Positions 1 through 7,908 of a stretch of DNA of 40,846 nt are shown here, piece by piece. Each line of letters starts with the position of its first letter. Within the stretch, counting starts at the first letter, position 1. This DNA is from an uncultured Clostridia bacterium (lineage in GTDB: Bacteria; Bacillota; Clostridia; Christensenellales; Aristaeellaceae). The notes below the pieces were generated by a model. The model ran no database searches, had not been told where the DNA came from, and saw only the letters and a list, made by a program, of their open reading frames with translations. Location: positions 1 to 40,846 of the forward strand of contig CAKUCW010000025.1 in NCBI GenBank assembly GCA_934643825.1, given 5' to 3'. The translations under genes were made by a program, and so were the position numbers.

Positions 1-44
1 TTCCTTGTAATATCAAGAAAAATCAGGCTTGGTAAGTTATTAGA

Positions 45-1529
45 TTATCCCAGCGGCTTCATCGTCGGGAACAGCAGAACGTCGCGAATGGACGCGGAAT
101 CCGTCAGCAGCATGACCAGACGATCCACGCCGAAGCCCAGACCACCGGTCGGCGGCATGCCGTATTCCAGTGCGCAGATGTAATCCTCGTCCACGTCCGC
201 GTGCAGACCCTGCGCACGCTTGGCAGCCGCCTGAGACTCGAAACGCTTGCGCTGATCGATCGGGTCGTTCAGCTCGGAGAAGGCGTTGCCCAGCTCAGAG
301 CAGTTCGCGAAGAACTCAAAGCGCTCGGTCATATCCGGCTCATCCTTCTTGCGCTTGGCAAGCGGGGAGATGGCAACCGGATAATCCGTGATGAACGTCG
401 GCTGGATGAGGTTCTTCTCAACGAACTCGTCAAAGCACGCTTCCAGGCACTCGCCCTTGACCGCATTCGCCTCGACGTGAACGCCGCGGGCTTCGCACTC
501 CTTGCGTGCCTGCTCGTCGTTTTCCCACGCATAGTAGTCGATGCCGGAATACTTCTTGACGGACTCCGCCATCGTCATGCGCGTCCACGGGCCTTCCATG
601 TTGATTTCCTTGCCCTGATACTGAATCTTCAGCGTGCCGCAGACCTTCTGGGTCACATAGATATACATCTCTTCGACGAGATCCATGATCTCATGATAAT
701 CCGCATACGCCTGATACAGCTCGATCGAGGTGAATTCCGGGTTGTGGCGGGTATCCATGCCCTCGTTGCGGAAGATACGGCCGACTTCGTACACCTTGTC
801 AAAGCCGCCGACGATCAGGCGCTTGAGGTACAGCTCGGTCTCGATGCGCAGATACATCGGGATATCCAGCGCGTTGTGATGCGTCACAAACGAGCGGGAG
901 TTCGCGCCGATTTCGATCGTCTGAAGAACCGGCGTATCGACCTCCAGGAAGCCCTTTGCGTCGAGGAACTCACGCAACGCCTTGAGAATCTGGCTGCGCT
1001 TGATGAACGTGTCCTTGACCTCCGGATTGACAATGGTATCGATATAACGCTGACGATAGCGCATATCCTGGTCGCGCAGACCGTTCCACTTCTCCGGCAG
1101 CACGCGCAGAGACTTGCTCAGCAGCGTCAGGCTGTTGGCGTGAATGGACACCTCACCCGTCTTGGTGCGGAAGACAACGCCCTCGATGCCGAGGATATCG
1201 CCGATATCCATCGTCTTGAAATCGGCGTACACGTCCTCGCCAACATCTTCGCGGCGGACATACGCCTGAATCTGACCCTCGCCGTCCATCATGTGAACAA
1301 AGGAAGCCTTGCCCATGATGCGGCGGCTCATCATGCGTCCCGCGATGCGGACGGTTTTGCCTTCCAGCTCATCGAAATGATTCAGGATATCCGTAGAAGT
1401 ATGGGTGCGGTCAAAGCGGGTGATGGTATAGGGATCGCGTCCCTCTTCGCAATACTTTGCCAGCTTCGCACGGCGAATCTGCTCCTGCTCACTGTACTGC
1501 GGCTTTTCAAACGTCAATTCTTCTGCCAC
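45..1529 (-). CDS. lysS: Lysyl-tRNA synthetase, class II
   Basis: Charges tRNA-Lys with lysine in the cytoplasm. The product has the class II layout: an N-terminal OB-fold anticodon domain (about residues 55-150), motif 2 (FRNEGMDTRHNPEFT) and motif 3 near the C-terminus (GLGFGVDRLVMLL). At about 494 residues it is normal for bacterial LysS. I choose the GTG at 1527-1529 because AGAGGA lies 7 nt upstream. An in-frame ATG at 1548-1550 would add 7 residues but has no visible ribosome site. It lies 44 nt downstream of greA with no terminator between, so the two are probably co-transcribed from the promoter at 2150-2178. Function is secure; the start is less certain. Confidence 0.95.
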   Translation of the reverse strand: MAEELTFEKPQYSEQEQIRRAKLAKYCEEGRDPYTITRFDRTHTSTDILNHFDELEGKTVRIAGRMMSRRIMGKASFVHMMDGEGQIQAYVRREDVGEDVYADFKTMDIGDILGIEGVVFRTKTGEVSIHANSLTLLSKSLRVLPEKWNGLRDQDMRYRQRYIDTIVNPEVKDTFIKRSQILKALREFLDAKGFLEVDTPVLQTIEIGANSRSFVTHHNALDIPMYLRIETELYLKRLIVGGFDKVYEVGRIFRNEGMDTRHNPEFTSIELYQAYADYHEIMDLVEEMYIYVTQKVCGTLKIQYQGKEINMEGPWTRMTMAESVKKYSGIDYYAWENDEQARKECEARGVHVEANAVKGECLEACFDEFVEKNLIQPTFITDYPVAISPLAKRKKDEPDMTERFEFFANCSELGNAFSELNDPIDQRKRFESQAAAKRAQGLHADVDEDYICALEYGMPPTGGLGFGVDRLVMLLTDSASIRDVLLFPTMKPLG

Positions 1530-1573
1530 GTTGGTTTCCTCTTTCTCCATCAATCCATGAAAAAATCTGTATT

Positions 1574-2059
1574 TTACAGCGCGATTTCGATAACCTTCAG
1601 GCGGCGTGCTCCGCCGGGGGTCTGCGCAGTAACGGTCTCGCCGACATGTGCGCCGATAAGCGCCGCGCCGACCGGGGACTCGTTGGAGAGCTTGCCGTTG
1701 ACCGGATCGGACTCCGACGTGCCGACGATGGTATACACTTCTTCTTCCTCGTCCGGATCGTCCTGATCGATGAAGGTTACGCGGGAACCAAAGCCGACGG
1801 TATCGGTGCTGATCTTGCTCTCGTCCACGACGACGGCGTTCTCGATCATCGCCTTCAGCTCGGCAATACGCTGCTCCAGAACAGCCTGATCGTTCTTCGC
1901 CGCGTCATACTCGGCGTTCTCGCTCAAGTCGCCGTAGGAAATCGCAACCTTCAGCTGCTCGGCAACCTTCATTTTTTCAGTAGTCTCTTTGTATTCAAGC
2001 TCTTCCTTCATGCGCTGAAGACCTTCGCGGGTAACAACAACATGCTTGACGTCAGACAT
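1574..2059 (-). CDS. greA: Transcription elongation factor GreA
   Basis: Binds the RNA polymerase secondary channel and stimulates cleavage of backtracked transcripts. The 161-residue length is typical. The first ~75 residues form the charged antiparallel coiled coil, including a DLSENAEYDAAK tip motif with the acidic residues needed for cleavage. The C-terminal domain is FKBP-like and ends in the common GGARRLKVIEI pattern. The ATG at 2057-2059 is preceded by AAGGAGA at good spacing. It is the first gene of a greA-lysS unit, a common Firmicutes arrangement. Confidence 0.97.
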   Translation of the reverse strand: MSDVKHVVVTREGLQRMKEELEYKETTEKMKVAEQLKVAISYGDLSENAEYDAAKNDQAVLEQRIAELKAMIENAVVVDESKISTDTVGFGSRVTFIDQDDPDEEEEVYTIVGTSESDPVNGKLSNESPVGAALIGAHVGETVTAQTPGGARRLKVIEIAL

Positions 2060-2107
2060 TACTCATCTCTCCTTTATTATCGCCGTGCTTCTGCACAGCA
2101 AACAAGC

Positions 2108-2131
2108 GCCCGGACGGATATTCTTCCGGGC
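2108..2131 (-). other. Hairpin in greA 5' leader
   Basis: A 7-bp inverted repeat (GCCCGGA / TCCGGGC, 10-nt loop) lies in the ~85-nt untranslated leader between the greA promoter and start codon. It is followed by GCTTGTTTGC, a poor U-tract, so it is at most a weak attenuator or a stabilising 5' hairpin. Confidence 0.4.
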
Positions 2132-2149
2132 ATACTGCGATATTCTATA

Positions 2150-2178
2150 ATTATACTCTCAGCCCCTGCTTTTGTCAA
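2150..2178 (-). promoter_or_regulatory. Sigma-A promoter for greA-lysS
   Basis: On the minus strand, TTGACA (2173-2178), a 17-nt spacer and TATAAT (2150-2155): an exact consensus match. Predicted start of transcription is near 2143. Confidence 0.85.
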
Positions 2179-2324
2179 TTCACCGATATGCAAAAAAGCG
2201 GGCTGAGCCCGCGTTCACTTTCGCCGAAGTCCACCACGCATCAAAGTCTGGCTCACGCGGGCGATTTTACGCGATTTCCTATACGTTAAAAATACAGGGC
2301 TGTACAGGAAAAAACGTTCAGACA

Positions 2325-2353
2325 TTGACACCGGTTGACGGACTTGCTATAAT
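2325..2353 (+). promoter_or_regulatory. Sigma-A promoter for the GNAT gene
   Basis: TTGACA (2325-2330), 17-nt spacer, TATAAT (2348-2353), an exact consensus. It lies inside the longer open frame that begins at 2172, which shows that translation starts downstream at 2427. With the greA promoter it fills the 2060-2426 gap, which contains nothing else I recognise. Confidence 0.85.
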
Positions 2354-2426
2354 ACGTCCGGGTTTTGAGCCGCTTTCGAACGGCTTTCGATTTACCATTC
2401 ACATAAATAATAAGGAAGTGCATCCC

Positions 2427-2900
2427 ATGACCGCGTTCTCCGTTCGCCGTATCGCCTCTCCCGATGAAAAAGCGTCCATTGCCTCCGACATTCTTCTCGC
2501 CCTGCCGGATTGGTTCGGTCTGCCGGAAAGCACGCAGAATTATATCGACGGCAGTCGGGAAATGCCGTTCTTCGCGGTGATGGACGGCGACCGCGCCGTC
2601 GGCTTTGCCGCGCTCAGGGAAACCAGCCCCTGCGCAGGCGAGATCTTCGTGATGGGCGTCCTTCCTGCGTATCATCGCCGCGGTATTGGAAGGCTGCTCG
2701 TCGATGCCATTCGTGCGGAGGCCCTTGCGCACGGCTATGCGCTCCTGCAAGTCAAAACCGTAGAAGTCGGTCATTACGACGAATACGACCGAACAAACGC
2801 ATTTTATCAGCGCATGGGCTTTCTGCCGCTGGAATGTCTGCCGACGCTTTGGGATGAATGGAATCCCTGCCAGCTCTACGTTCTTCCGCTCAAGCCCTGA
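2427..2900 (+). CDS. GNAT family N-acetyltransferase
   Basis: Predicted to transfer an acetyl group from acetyl-CoA to an amine; the substrate cannot be told from sequence. The 157-residue product has the acetyl-CoA signature around residues 80-90 (VLPAYHRRGIGRLL; the RRGIGR loop binds the pyrophosphate) and the late NAFYQRMGF segment typical of the fold. The ATG at 2427 is chosen because AAGGAAG sits 9 nt upstream and a consensus promoter lies at 2325-2353. It is monocistronic, closed by two hairpin terminators. Small-molecule or peptide acetylation are both possible. Confidence 0.85.
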   Translation: MTAFSVRRIASPDEKASIASDILLALPDWFGLPESTQNYIDGSREMPFFAVMDGDRAVGFAALRETSPCAGEIFVMGVLPAYHRRGIGRLLVDAIRAEALAHGYALLQVKTVEVGHYDEYDRTNAFYQRMGFLPLECLPTLWDEWNPCQLYVLPLKP

Positions 2901-2932
2901 GCCGCCTTTGGGTTATTCTTCTATGGTATATG

Positions 2933-2970
2933 AAGGGCTATTCTCCCCTTGCCGGAAGAGAATAGCCCTT
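2933..2970 (+). terminator. Hairpin downstream of the GNAT gene (possibly bidirectional)
   Basis: A 13-bp perfect stem (AAGGGCTATTCTC with its complement, 12-nt loop) followed by TGTCTATATT. A closely related hairpin occurs at 28187-28220. It lies between convergent genes. Confidence 0.65.
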
Positions 2971-2984
2971 TGTCTATATTCCGT

Positions 2985-3007
2985 CCTCCCGAAAGGGAGG
3001 CTTTTTT
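2985..3007 (+). terminator. Rho-independent terminator
   Basis: CCTCCC-GAAA-GGGAGG stem with a stable tetraloop, followed by C and six T residues on the plus strand. Ends the GNAT transcript. Confidence 0.8.
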
Positions 3008-3019
3008 GTTAGAGTCAAC

Positions 3020-4429
3020 TCATTTTGTCAAGCAGAGGTTCTCATCAAATTCCTTTTCCAAAAGAACCGTGCCACTGTCCCGATCCAGCACCGTCACTTT
3101 GACGCCCGATTCGCTCACTTTGCCGACTTCTTCCAAAATCACGCCTGTCCCTCGGTTCACGGTAAGGCGATAACTCTGTCCGTTTTCCGCCGCTTCCTCC
3201 AGCCGCTCCAGCGGAAACAGGCTGTTTGACCACTTGGAGAACAGATCCTCCTCAAAGATGTGTTCCCTTGCGATATTCTGCATCAGCGTCATCTGCTTTT
3301 CGCTTTCAAAGAGTGCAGAACCCGCACCGATGTCCACCTCAACGGAAAAATCGTCGTCATGCAGCAGCATCAGCACGCATTCGATATCAGCTTGCGCCCA
3401 CATATCCGCGAGCTTTTTTTCGCGGTAGGCCTGCGCGTCCGTTTCCCACGCGGCGTATTTTTCTTCTCCCCGATGGTCGGCAATATCGTAATGTTCGGAA
3501 ATGTATCTGCCCAGATAGTCCGAAACCTTCTTCGCGCCGGACGGGTTCAGATGTTCGTGCGCATCAAAGCAGTCCGTCGCATAATCCGCCACCTGATCCA
3601 TGCTGACAAAGTCGATATAATCCACGCCGTATTCCTCGGCGATAGAGTAGACCGCGTTGGCGTCCATCTGCTGTTCCTCGTCCGCGGGATAGGGCAGATG
3701 CACCAGCAGAACGTCGATTCCCCTTTTCTGACAATCCTCGATGATCCTGCGCAGATAGATAAAGCCCCATTGTCCGTTTTCCTCCGTCACCCTGTCTTCG
3801 TCGATCAGGTCGTAATCCTGTGTATCCGCAACGGCAATGACGCTCTTCGCGCCTTTTTCCCGATTGTATATCGGATGGAAATCCTCGCTCGTCAATTCGC
3901 TCCAGCGGGAATGATATTTGCCGAGCGTAAACAGGTATTCCCACTTCATATCGGCATAAGCAACGCCGCTGTCATCCACCGCGTAGGGATCGTCCATCAG
4001 GTCGTCAAGCGCGGCGATTTTTGTCCGGCTGATAGGGTAGCAGTCAAACGCCGTATGCACGTCGCTGCTGTTGCCCGAGAGCTTGTAGGTTTTGCTCGTC
4101 CCCTGAACATCCAGCACAACGAGCTTCGGCTCGGCGTAATCCAGCGCGTTTTGAAGCGCCCAATAGCTGATGGGCAGCGTGTTGCCGTAGCTGGCGATGT
4201 TGTAGCCCGTTATGCCGTATTTTTCCCACATCTCCATCGGAAAAACGCCGGTGTTCATGATGCTGTCGCCGAGGAACAGCACATCGTATTCCGCCGCACG
4301 ATCAAGAAACGGCTTCATCTTTTCGATGCTCTCCTTGCGCTCGACCAGCTTGCTGACGCCCGCCACCATGCCCAGCGTCAGCGCACAGAATAGCATCGCC
4401 TTGAGGAAACCGCCTATCTTCTTTTTCAT
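3020..4429 (-). CDS. SGNH/DHHW-type acyl-transfer protein, partner of the MBOAT gene
   Basis: The protein has one N-terminal membrane anchor (about residues 8-28) and an extracellular SGNH-like domain. FLGDSIMNTG at ~50-60 holds the nucleophile Ser of the GDS block, and DAHEHLNPSG at ~288-297 holds the late Asp/His pair. It resembles DltD/AlgX-type proteins that pass an acyl group delivered by an MBOAT protein to a cell-surface polymer. The ATG at 4427-4429 has GAGGAGG 7 nt upstream; the TTG two codons earlier is too close to that site. It follows the MBOAT gene by 12 nt, so they form a pair. The acceptor (teichoic acid, exopolysaccharide or peptidoglycan) is unknown. Confidence 0.85.
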   Translation of the reverse strand: MKKKIGGFLKAMLFCALTLGMVAGVSKLVERKESIEKMKPFLDRAAEYDVLFLGDSIMNTGVFPMEMWEKYGITGYNIASYGNTLPISYWALQNALDYAEPKLVVLDVQGTSKTYKLSGNSSDVHTAFDCYPISRTKIAALDDLMDDPYAVDDSGVAYADMKWEYLFTLGKYHSRWSELTSEDFHPIYNREKGAKSVIAVADTQDYDLIDEDRVTEENGQWGFIYLRRIIEDCQKRGIDVLLVHLPYPADEEQQMDANAVYSIAEEYGVDYIDFVSMDQVADYATDCFDAHEHLNPSGAKKVSDYLGRYISEHYDIADHRGEEKYAAWETDAQAYREKKLADMWAQADIECVLMLLHDDDFSVEVDIGAGSALFESEKQMTLMQNIAREHIFEEDLFSKWSNSLFPLERLEEAAENGQSYRLTVNRGTGVILEEVGKVSESGVKVTVLDRDSGTVLLEKEFDENLCLTK

Positions 4430-4441
4430 GGTCAAGCCTCC

Positions 4442-5998
4442 TCAAAAATTAAAGTAAATGAAGCTCGCTTCGCTGAAGCCGCTTCCCCAAACGCCCATCA
4501 GCAGCACCGCCAGCACACCCGTCATCAGGATTGCCCAGCGAATCGGCAGGGCACGCGCCGCCAGCCAGCCGCGGACGTCCTTCCCGTTTTCCTCCGCAAG
4601 GGAAACGGCAAACAGCAGCAGTGTGCCTGCCGCCAGCACGCGGGCATCCACCGCGCTCACGCCGAGCTTTTGCAGCGTTTCCATGCTCAGCTGAGCCATC
4701 TTCGGTCGGCTCACCACCGTTCCAAGCATTTCAAAGGCATCGGCGGCATGGGCGCAGCGGTCAAAGAACCAGCCGATGTTGACAATGACAAACGTCCGCA
4801 GAATGCGAAAAACGTGAAAGCCCTTCGACGCCGTCAGCCGCGGCAGGCTTTCGTTCATCCGCTTGTACGTCGGCTCCATCAGCGCGGTAAACGCGAGAAT
4901 CACGCCGTTATACAAGCCCCAGAGGATATAGTTGCTCGTCGCGCCGTGCCATACGCCGACCAGCAGGAACACGAGCAGATTGCCCAGTGCCGCGGGAAGC
5001 GCACGCGCAAACGACGCGCCGAAAACCTTCTTGGCGCCCTTGGAGAGCCGCGCCACCGGCTTGCACAGCGCAAACGGATAGAACATATAGTCGCGCATCC
5101 ATGCACCCAGACTGATGTGCCATCGCCGCCAGAAATCGCCCAGCGATACGGCAAAATACGGACGTTTGAAATTTTCTGCCAGACGGATGCCGAACAGTTC
5201 CGCAATGCCGGCGACCAAGTCGATGCCGCCCGAAAAATCGCAGTATTGCTGCAGGGAATACGCCAGCACGCCCAGCACCGTCACCGCGCCGCCCCATTCG
5301 CCCGCGTTTTCCGAAAACACGGCGGAAACCAGCGGAAGCGCACGGTCTGCGATCACCATCTTTTTAAACAGACCCCAGAGCATCAGCAGGGCGCTTTTTT
5401 CGACGTTGACCGGCGCACCGCCCGCTTCAAACTGCTCCTTCATCCGGTCATAGCGTCCGATCGGTCCCTGAATCAGCTGCGGGAAGAACGAAACGAACAG
5501 CGCGAACCGTGCCGGATTCCTTTCCGGCGCATATTTGCCGTTGTATACATCCAGCAGATAGCCCATGGACTGGAACGTGTAGAAGCTGATGCCCAGCGGC
5601 AGGAGCAGCCCCAGCGGTTCACGTCCAAACCAGCCGCGCACATCGTCCGTGTATTTTAACACGGCAAGCAAACCAAAGTTCAGCAGCAGCGTGCCGAGCA
5701 TCCATGCACGCTGTTTCGCCTTCGCTTCGGCTTTGAGCTTTTTCTTTTCATCGGGCGAAAGCGATGCCTTCCCCTCGCGCAGGCGCACGCGGCTCGCTTC
5801 CCCGATCTTCCCGATGACGCGTGCGCTGAGCCACGTTGTCAGCGTCGTCGTCAGGATGAACGGAAGCCCCAGCATACTGCGCGACGCATAAAAGCCATAG
5901 CTGACCGCCAGCAGCACCACCCAGCGAAACCGCGCCGGGCAGACATGATAAACCGCCGCGCAGGCAAAGCCGTAGGCGGCGAGCAAAAATAAGGTCAT
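4442..5998 (-). CDS. MBOAT family membrane O-acyltransferase (AlgI/DltB-like)
   Basis: A polytopic membrane protein of 518 residues that moves an acyl group, usually acetyl, across the membrane for surface-polymer modification. The MBOAT landmarks are visible: SFYTFQSMGYLLDVYNGK (~140-157), SFFPQLIQGPIGRYD (~173-188), the WRRWHISLGAWMRDYMFYP block (~290-310) and the catalytic His in GVWHGATSNYILWG near residue 350. A charged cytoplasmic loop (about 67-97, Lys/Glu rich) is typical. GGAGA lies upstream of the ATG at 5996-5998. It starts 91 nt after aroK on the same strand with no clear terminator between, so it may be read from the aro operon. The acyl donor and acceptor cannot be inferred. Confidence 0.9.
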   Translation of the reverse strand: MTLFLLAAYGFACAAVYHVCPARFRWVVLLAVSYGFYASRSMLGLPFILTTTLTTWLSARVIGKIGEASRVRLREGKASLSPDEKKKLKAEAKAKQRAWMLGTLLLNFGLLAVLKYTDDVRGWFGREPLGLLLPLGISFYTFQSMGYLLDVYNGKYAPERNPARFALFVSFFPQLIQGPIGRYDRMKEQFEAGGAPVNVEKSALLMLWGLFKKMVIADRALPLVSAVFSENAGEWGGAVTVLGVLAYSLQQYCDFSGGIDLVAGIAELFGIRLAENFKRPYFAVSLGDFWRRWHISLGAWMRDYMFYPFALCKPVARLSKGAKKVFGASFARALPAALGNLLVFLLVGVWHGATSNYILWGLYNGVILAFTALMEPTYKRMNESLPRLTASKGFHVFRILRTFVIVNIGWFFDRCAHAADAFEMLGTVVSRPKMAQLSMETLQKLGVSAVDARVLAAGTLLLFAVSLAEENGKDVRGWLAARALPIRWAILMTGVLAVLLMGVWGSGFSEASFIYFNF

Positions 5999-6089
5999 CT
6001 TTTTTCTCCGAATCAGGGCAGCCTTTGAGGCATTGCCCCACCCTCCGCGTCATGCTCGGCTCGGCAAGCCATGACGCCCTGTCCGTGTT

Positions 6090-6605
6090 TCAGTCTTCCC
6101 CAAGTATTTTCCGAATTTCTTCTTCCAGCATCTGCACCGACTTTTTCGGCGGCGTACTGTTGCAAAAGCGCATATGCGCGGCTTTTTGATACAGCGCCTC
6201 CCGCTGAGCGTAGAGCGTGCGCATGCGCTCTTCCTTGTTCCCCGCAAGGTTCGGGCGCGTATCCTGCCGAACATCGGCGATAATCTCCTCCAGCGGACGG
6301 CAGAGCCAGACGACAAGCCCCTTTTCCCGCATCGCCGCTATGTTTTCTTCCCGCGTGACGATGCCGCCGCCGGTTGCAATCACGGCGTTGTCCGTGCAAA
6401 GCGCGTCAAGGAGCGCCGCCGTCTCATATTTTCTGAACCCCGCGTCGCCCTCCGCGGCAAAGATATCGGGAATGCTCCTTCCCTCGCGCCGCTCGATCTC
6501 CCCATCCAGATCAATAAACGCCCTGCCCAGCCGCTTGGCAAGCATCTGCCCCAGCGTGCTTTTGCCGCATCCCATCATGCCGATGAGCAGAATCGGCTTA
6601 ACCAT
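6090..6605 (-). CDS. aroK: Shikimate kinase
   Basis: Phosphorylates shikimate to shikimate 3-phosphate with ATP. The 171-residue P-loop kinase shows the Walker A motif GMMGCGKST (~8-16), the shikimate-binding DLDGEIE (~32-38), the ATGGGIV loop (~78-84) and the LID-region arginines in VRQDTRPNLAG (~112-122). The ATG overlaps the end of pheA by 8 nt, which implies translational coupling. It is the last recognisable aromatic gene in the operon before the acyltransferase pair. Confidence 0.96.
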   Translation of the reverse strand: MVKPILLIGMMGCGKSTLGQMLAKRLGRAFIDLDGEIERREGRSIPDIFAAEGDAGFRKYETAALLDALCTDNAVIATGGGIVTREENIAAMREKGLVVWLCRPLEEIIADVRQDTRPNLAGNKEERMRTLYAQREALYQKAAHMRFCNSTPPKKSVQMLEEEIRKILGED

Positions 6606-7710
6606 GCGTCCGTTCCTCCGCCGCCTGATAGACGCCCAGCAGCCGGCAGTTCTCGCAGTCGCTTTGCAGCGACCCCATCAGCACGCCGAGGTGGTCATCG
6701 CGCAGATTGCCCGTCAGATCGACATAGAAGCAGTACTCCCAGTTCGAGTCATGCAGCGGGCGGGACTCGATGTGCGTCATGTTCATGCCCATCGACACAA
6801 AGCTGGACAGCGCACGCATCAGTGTGCCGCGCTCATGGCGCAGCGTAAAGGTGACGGTCGCCTTATCCGGGACGCCGATCGGCGTCGGCGACGCGCTGAC
6901 GATGACAAAGCGGGTGTGGTTGCCGCCGAATGTATGAATATCCGGCGCGAGAATCTCCAGCCCATAGTGCTTCGCCGCCAGCCGGGATGCGATTGCCGCG
7001 CAGTGCTTGTCGCCCATCTGCGCAACGTGTTTCGCGGCGATGGCGGTGTTGAAATACGGCGTCTTCACCCATTCGGGATGCTCACCCAAAAACGCGGGAC
7101 ACTGCGCAAAGCCCTGTTCATGGCTGAATACCGTCTGAATATCTTCGATCTTCGCGCCCGGCACACCCAGCAGGCAGTGTTCCACCCGCACGAGCTGTTC
7201 GCCGACGATATGGCAGGCATACTTGCCCAGCAGATCGTATACGTCATTGATCGAGCCGGAGGAAGAATTCTCGACCGGCACGACGCCGTAACGCGCTTTG
7301 CCATCCGCCACCGCGAGAAAGACCTCTTCAAACGTCTTGTAGCTCACCCGTTCGCAGTCCTCGCCGAAGAAGCCGACAACCGCGCTCTCGCTGAACGCCC
7401 CCGGCACGCCGCTGTACGCGATGAGTCGGGTTTCCGTCTGCGCTTCCAGATAGCGCCGCTGCTCCTCGCGGGACAGGCGCATGATCTCCCCAAAAAGGCT
7501 CATCACGCTCTGCGCCAGTTCGGGCGATGTTGCCTGATGCGCACGGGAACGCAGCACGGCATCCTCCCGCGCAGGGTTGAGAATATCCATATAATGCGCC
7601 TGCTTATACAGCGCGATGTCATGGCTGACATTCATTCTTCTTTCGAAGAGCTTCACAATCTCAGCGTCGATCTCGTCGATCTCTTTTCGGCAATCTTCCA
7701 AATCTCTCAT
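6598..7710 (-). CDS. pheA: Bifunctional chorismate mutase / prephenate dehydratase
   Basis: Converts chorismate to prephenate and then to phenylpyruvate, the Phe branch. Residues 1-85 are an AroQ-type helical chorismate mutase (RKEIDEIDAEIVKLFERRM). Residues ~95-275 are the dehydratase, with YSGVPGAFSE, NTAIAAKH and the catalytic NHTRF motif. Residues ~285-360 are an ACT domain whose ESRP motif is linked to Phe feedback inhibition. The start at 7708-7710 has AAGGAG upstream; an earlier in-frame codon lies in repeat sequence and was rejected. Length (370) fits the fused form. It is separated from aroC by 163 nt filled by a palindromic repeat. Confidence 0.95.
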   Translation of the reverse strand: MRDLEDCRKEIDEIDAEIVKLFERRMNVSHDIALYKQAHYMDILNPAREDAVLRSRAHQATSPELAQSVMSLFGEIMRLSREEQRRYLEAQTETRLIAYSGVPGAFSESAVVGFFGEDCERVSYKTFEEVFLAVADGKARYGVVPVENSSSGSINDVYDLLGKYACHIVGEQLVRVEHCLLGVPGAKIEDIQTVFSHEQGFAQCPAFLGEHPEWVKTPYFNTAIAAKHVAQMGDKHCAAIASRLAAKHYGLEILAPDIHTFGGNHTRFVIVSASPTPIGVPDKATVTFTLRHERGTLMRALSSFVSMGMNMTHIESRPLHDSNWEYCFYVDLTGNLRDDHLGVLMGSLQSDCENCRLLGVYQAAEERTHG

Positions 7711-7737
7711 GGCTTTACTCCTTCGTTTTTGGGAGAG

Positions 7738-7908
7738 GGAACGATGGGGCTGCCGCCCCAAACCCCGCCTGAGGGACCCGTCCCTCAGACTCCCTTCTCC
7801 GCTTCGCGCATTCTTTCAATCGTCTGCACGCCTGACTGCATGCAGTCAGGCACATGTGGGAAATCCAAGAACCTCAGGTTCTTGGTGGGGTTTGGGGCAA
7901 AGCCCCAA
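7738..7908 (+). repeat. Modular palindromic repeat, copy R1
   Basis: Hairpin modules in order. H1 is TGGGGC-tgcc-GCCCCA (7745-7760). H2 is TGAGGGAC-cc-GTCCCTCA (7770-7787). A CTCCGCTTCGCG link follows. H3 is a perfect 20-bp palindrome (7831-7850). H4 is CCAAGAACCT-c-AGGTTCTTGG (7865-7885). H5 is TTGGGGC-aaa-GCCCCAA (7892-7908). The same module order appears in other copies with different but self-complementary arms. Positions 7856-7906 are identical, in reverse orientation, to 14561-14611. The aroC stop codon lies in H4. Confidence 0.85.

Noticed and set aside
2172..2426. N-terminal extension of the GNAT protein
   Set aside because: A consensus promoter lies inside it and a good ribosome site precedes the ATG at 2427.
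6028..6075. Terminator between aroK and the MBOAT gene
   Set aside because: A GCGTCATG/CATGACGC inverted repeat is present, but no T-run follows on the minus strand.
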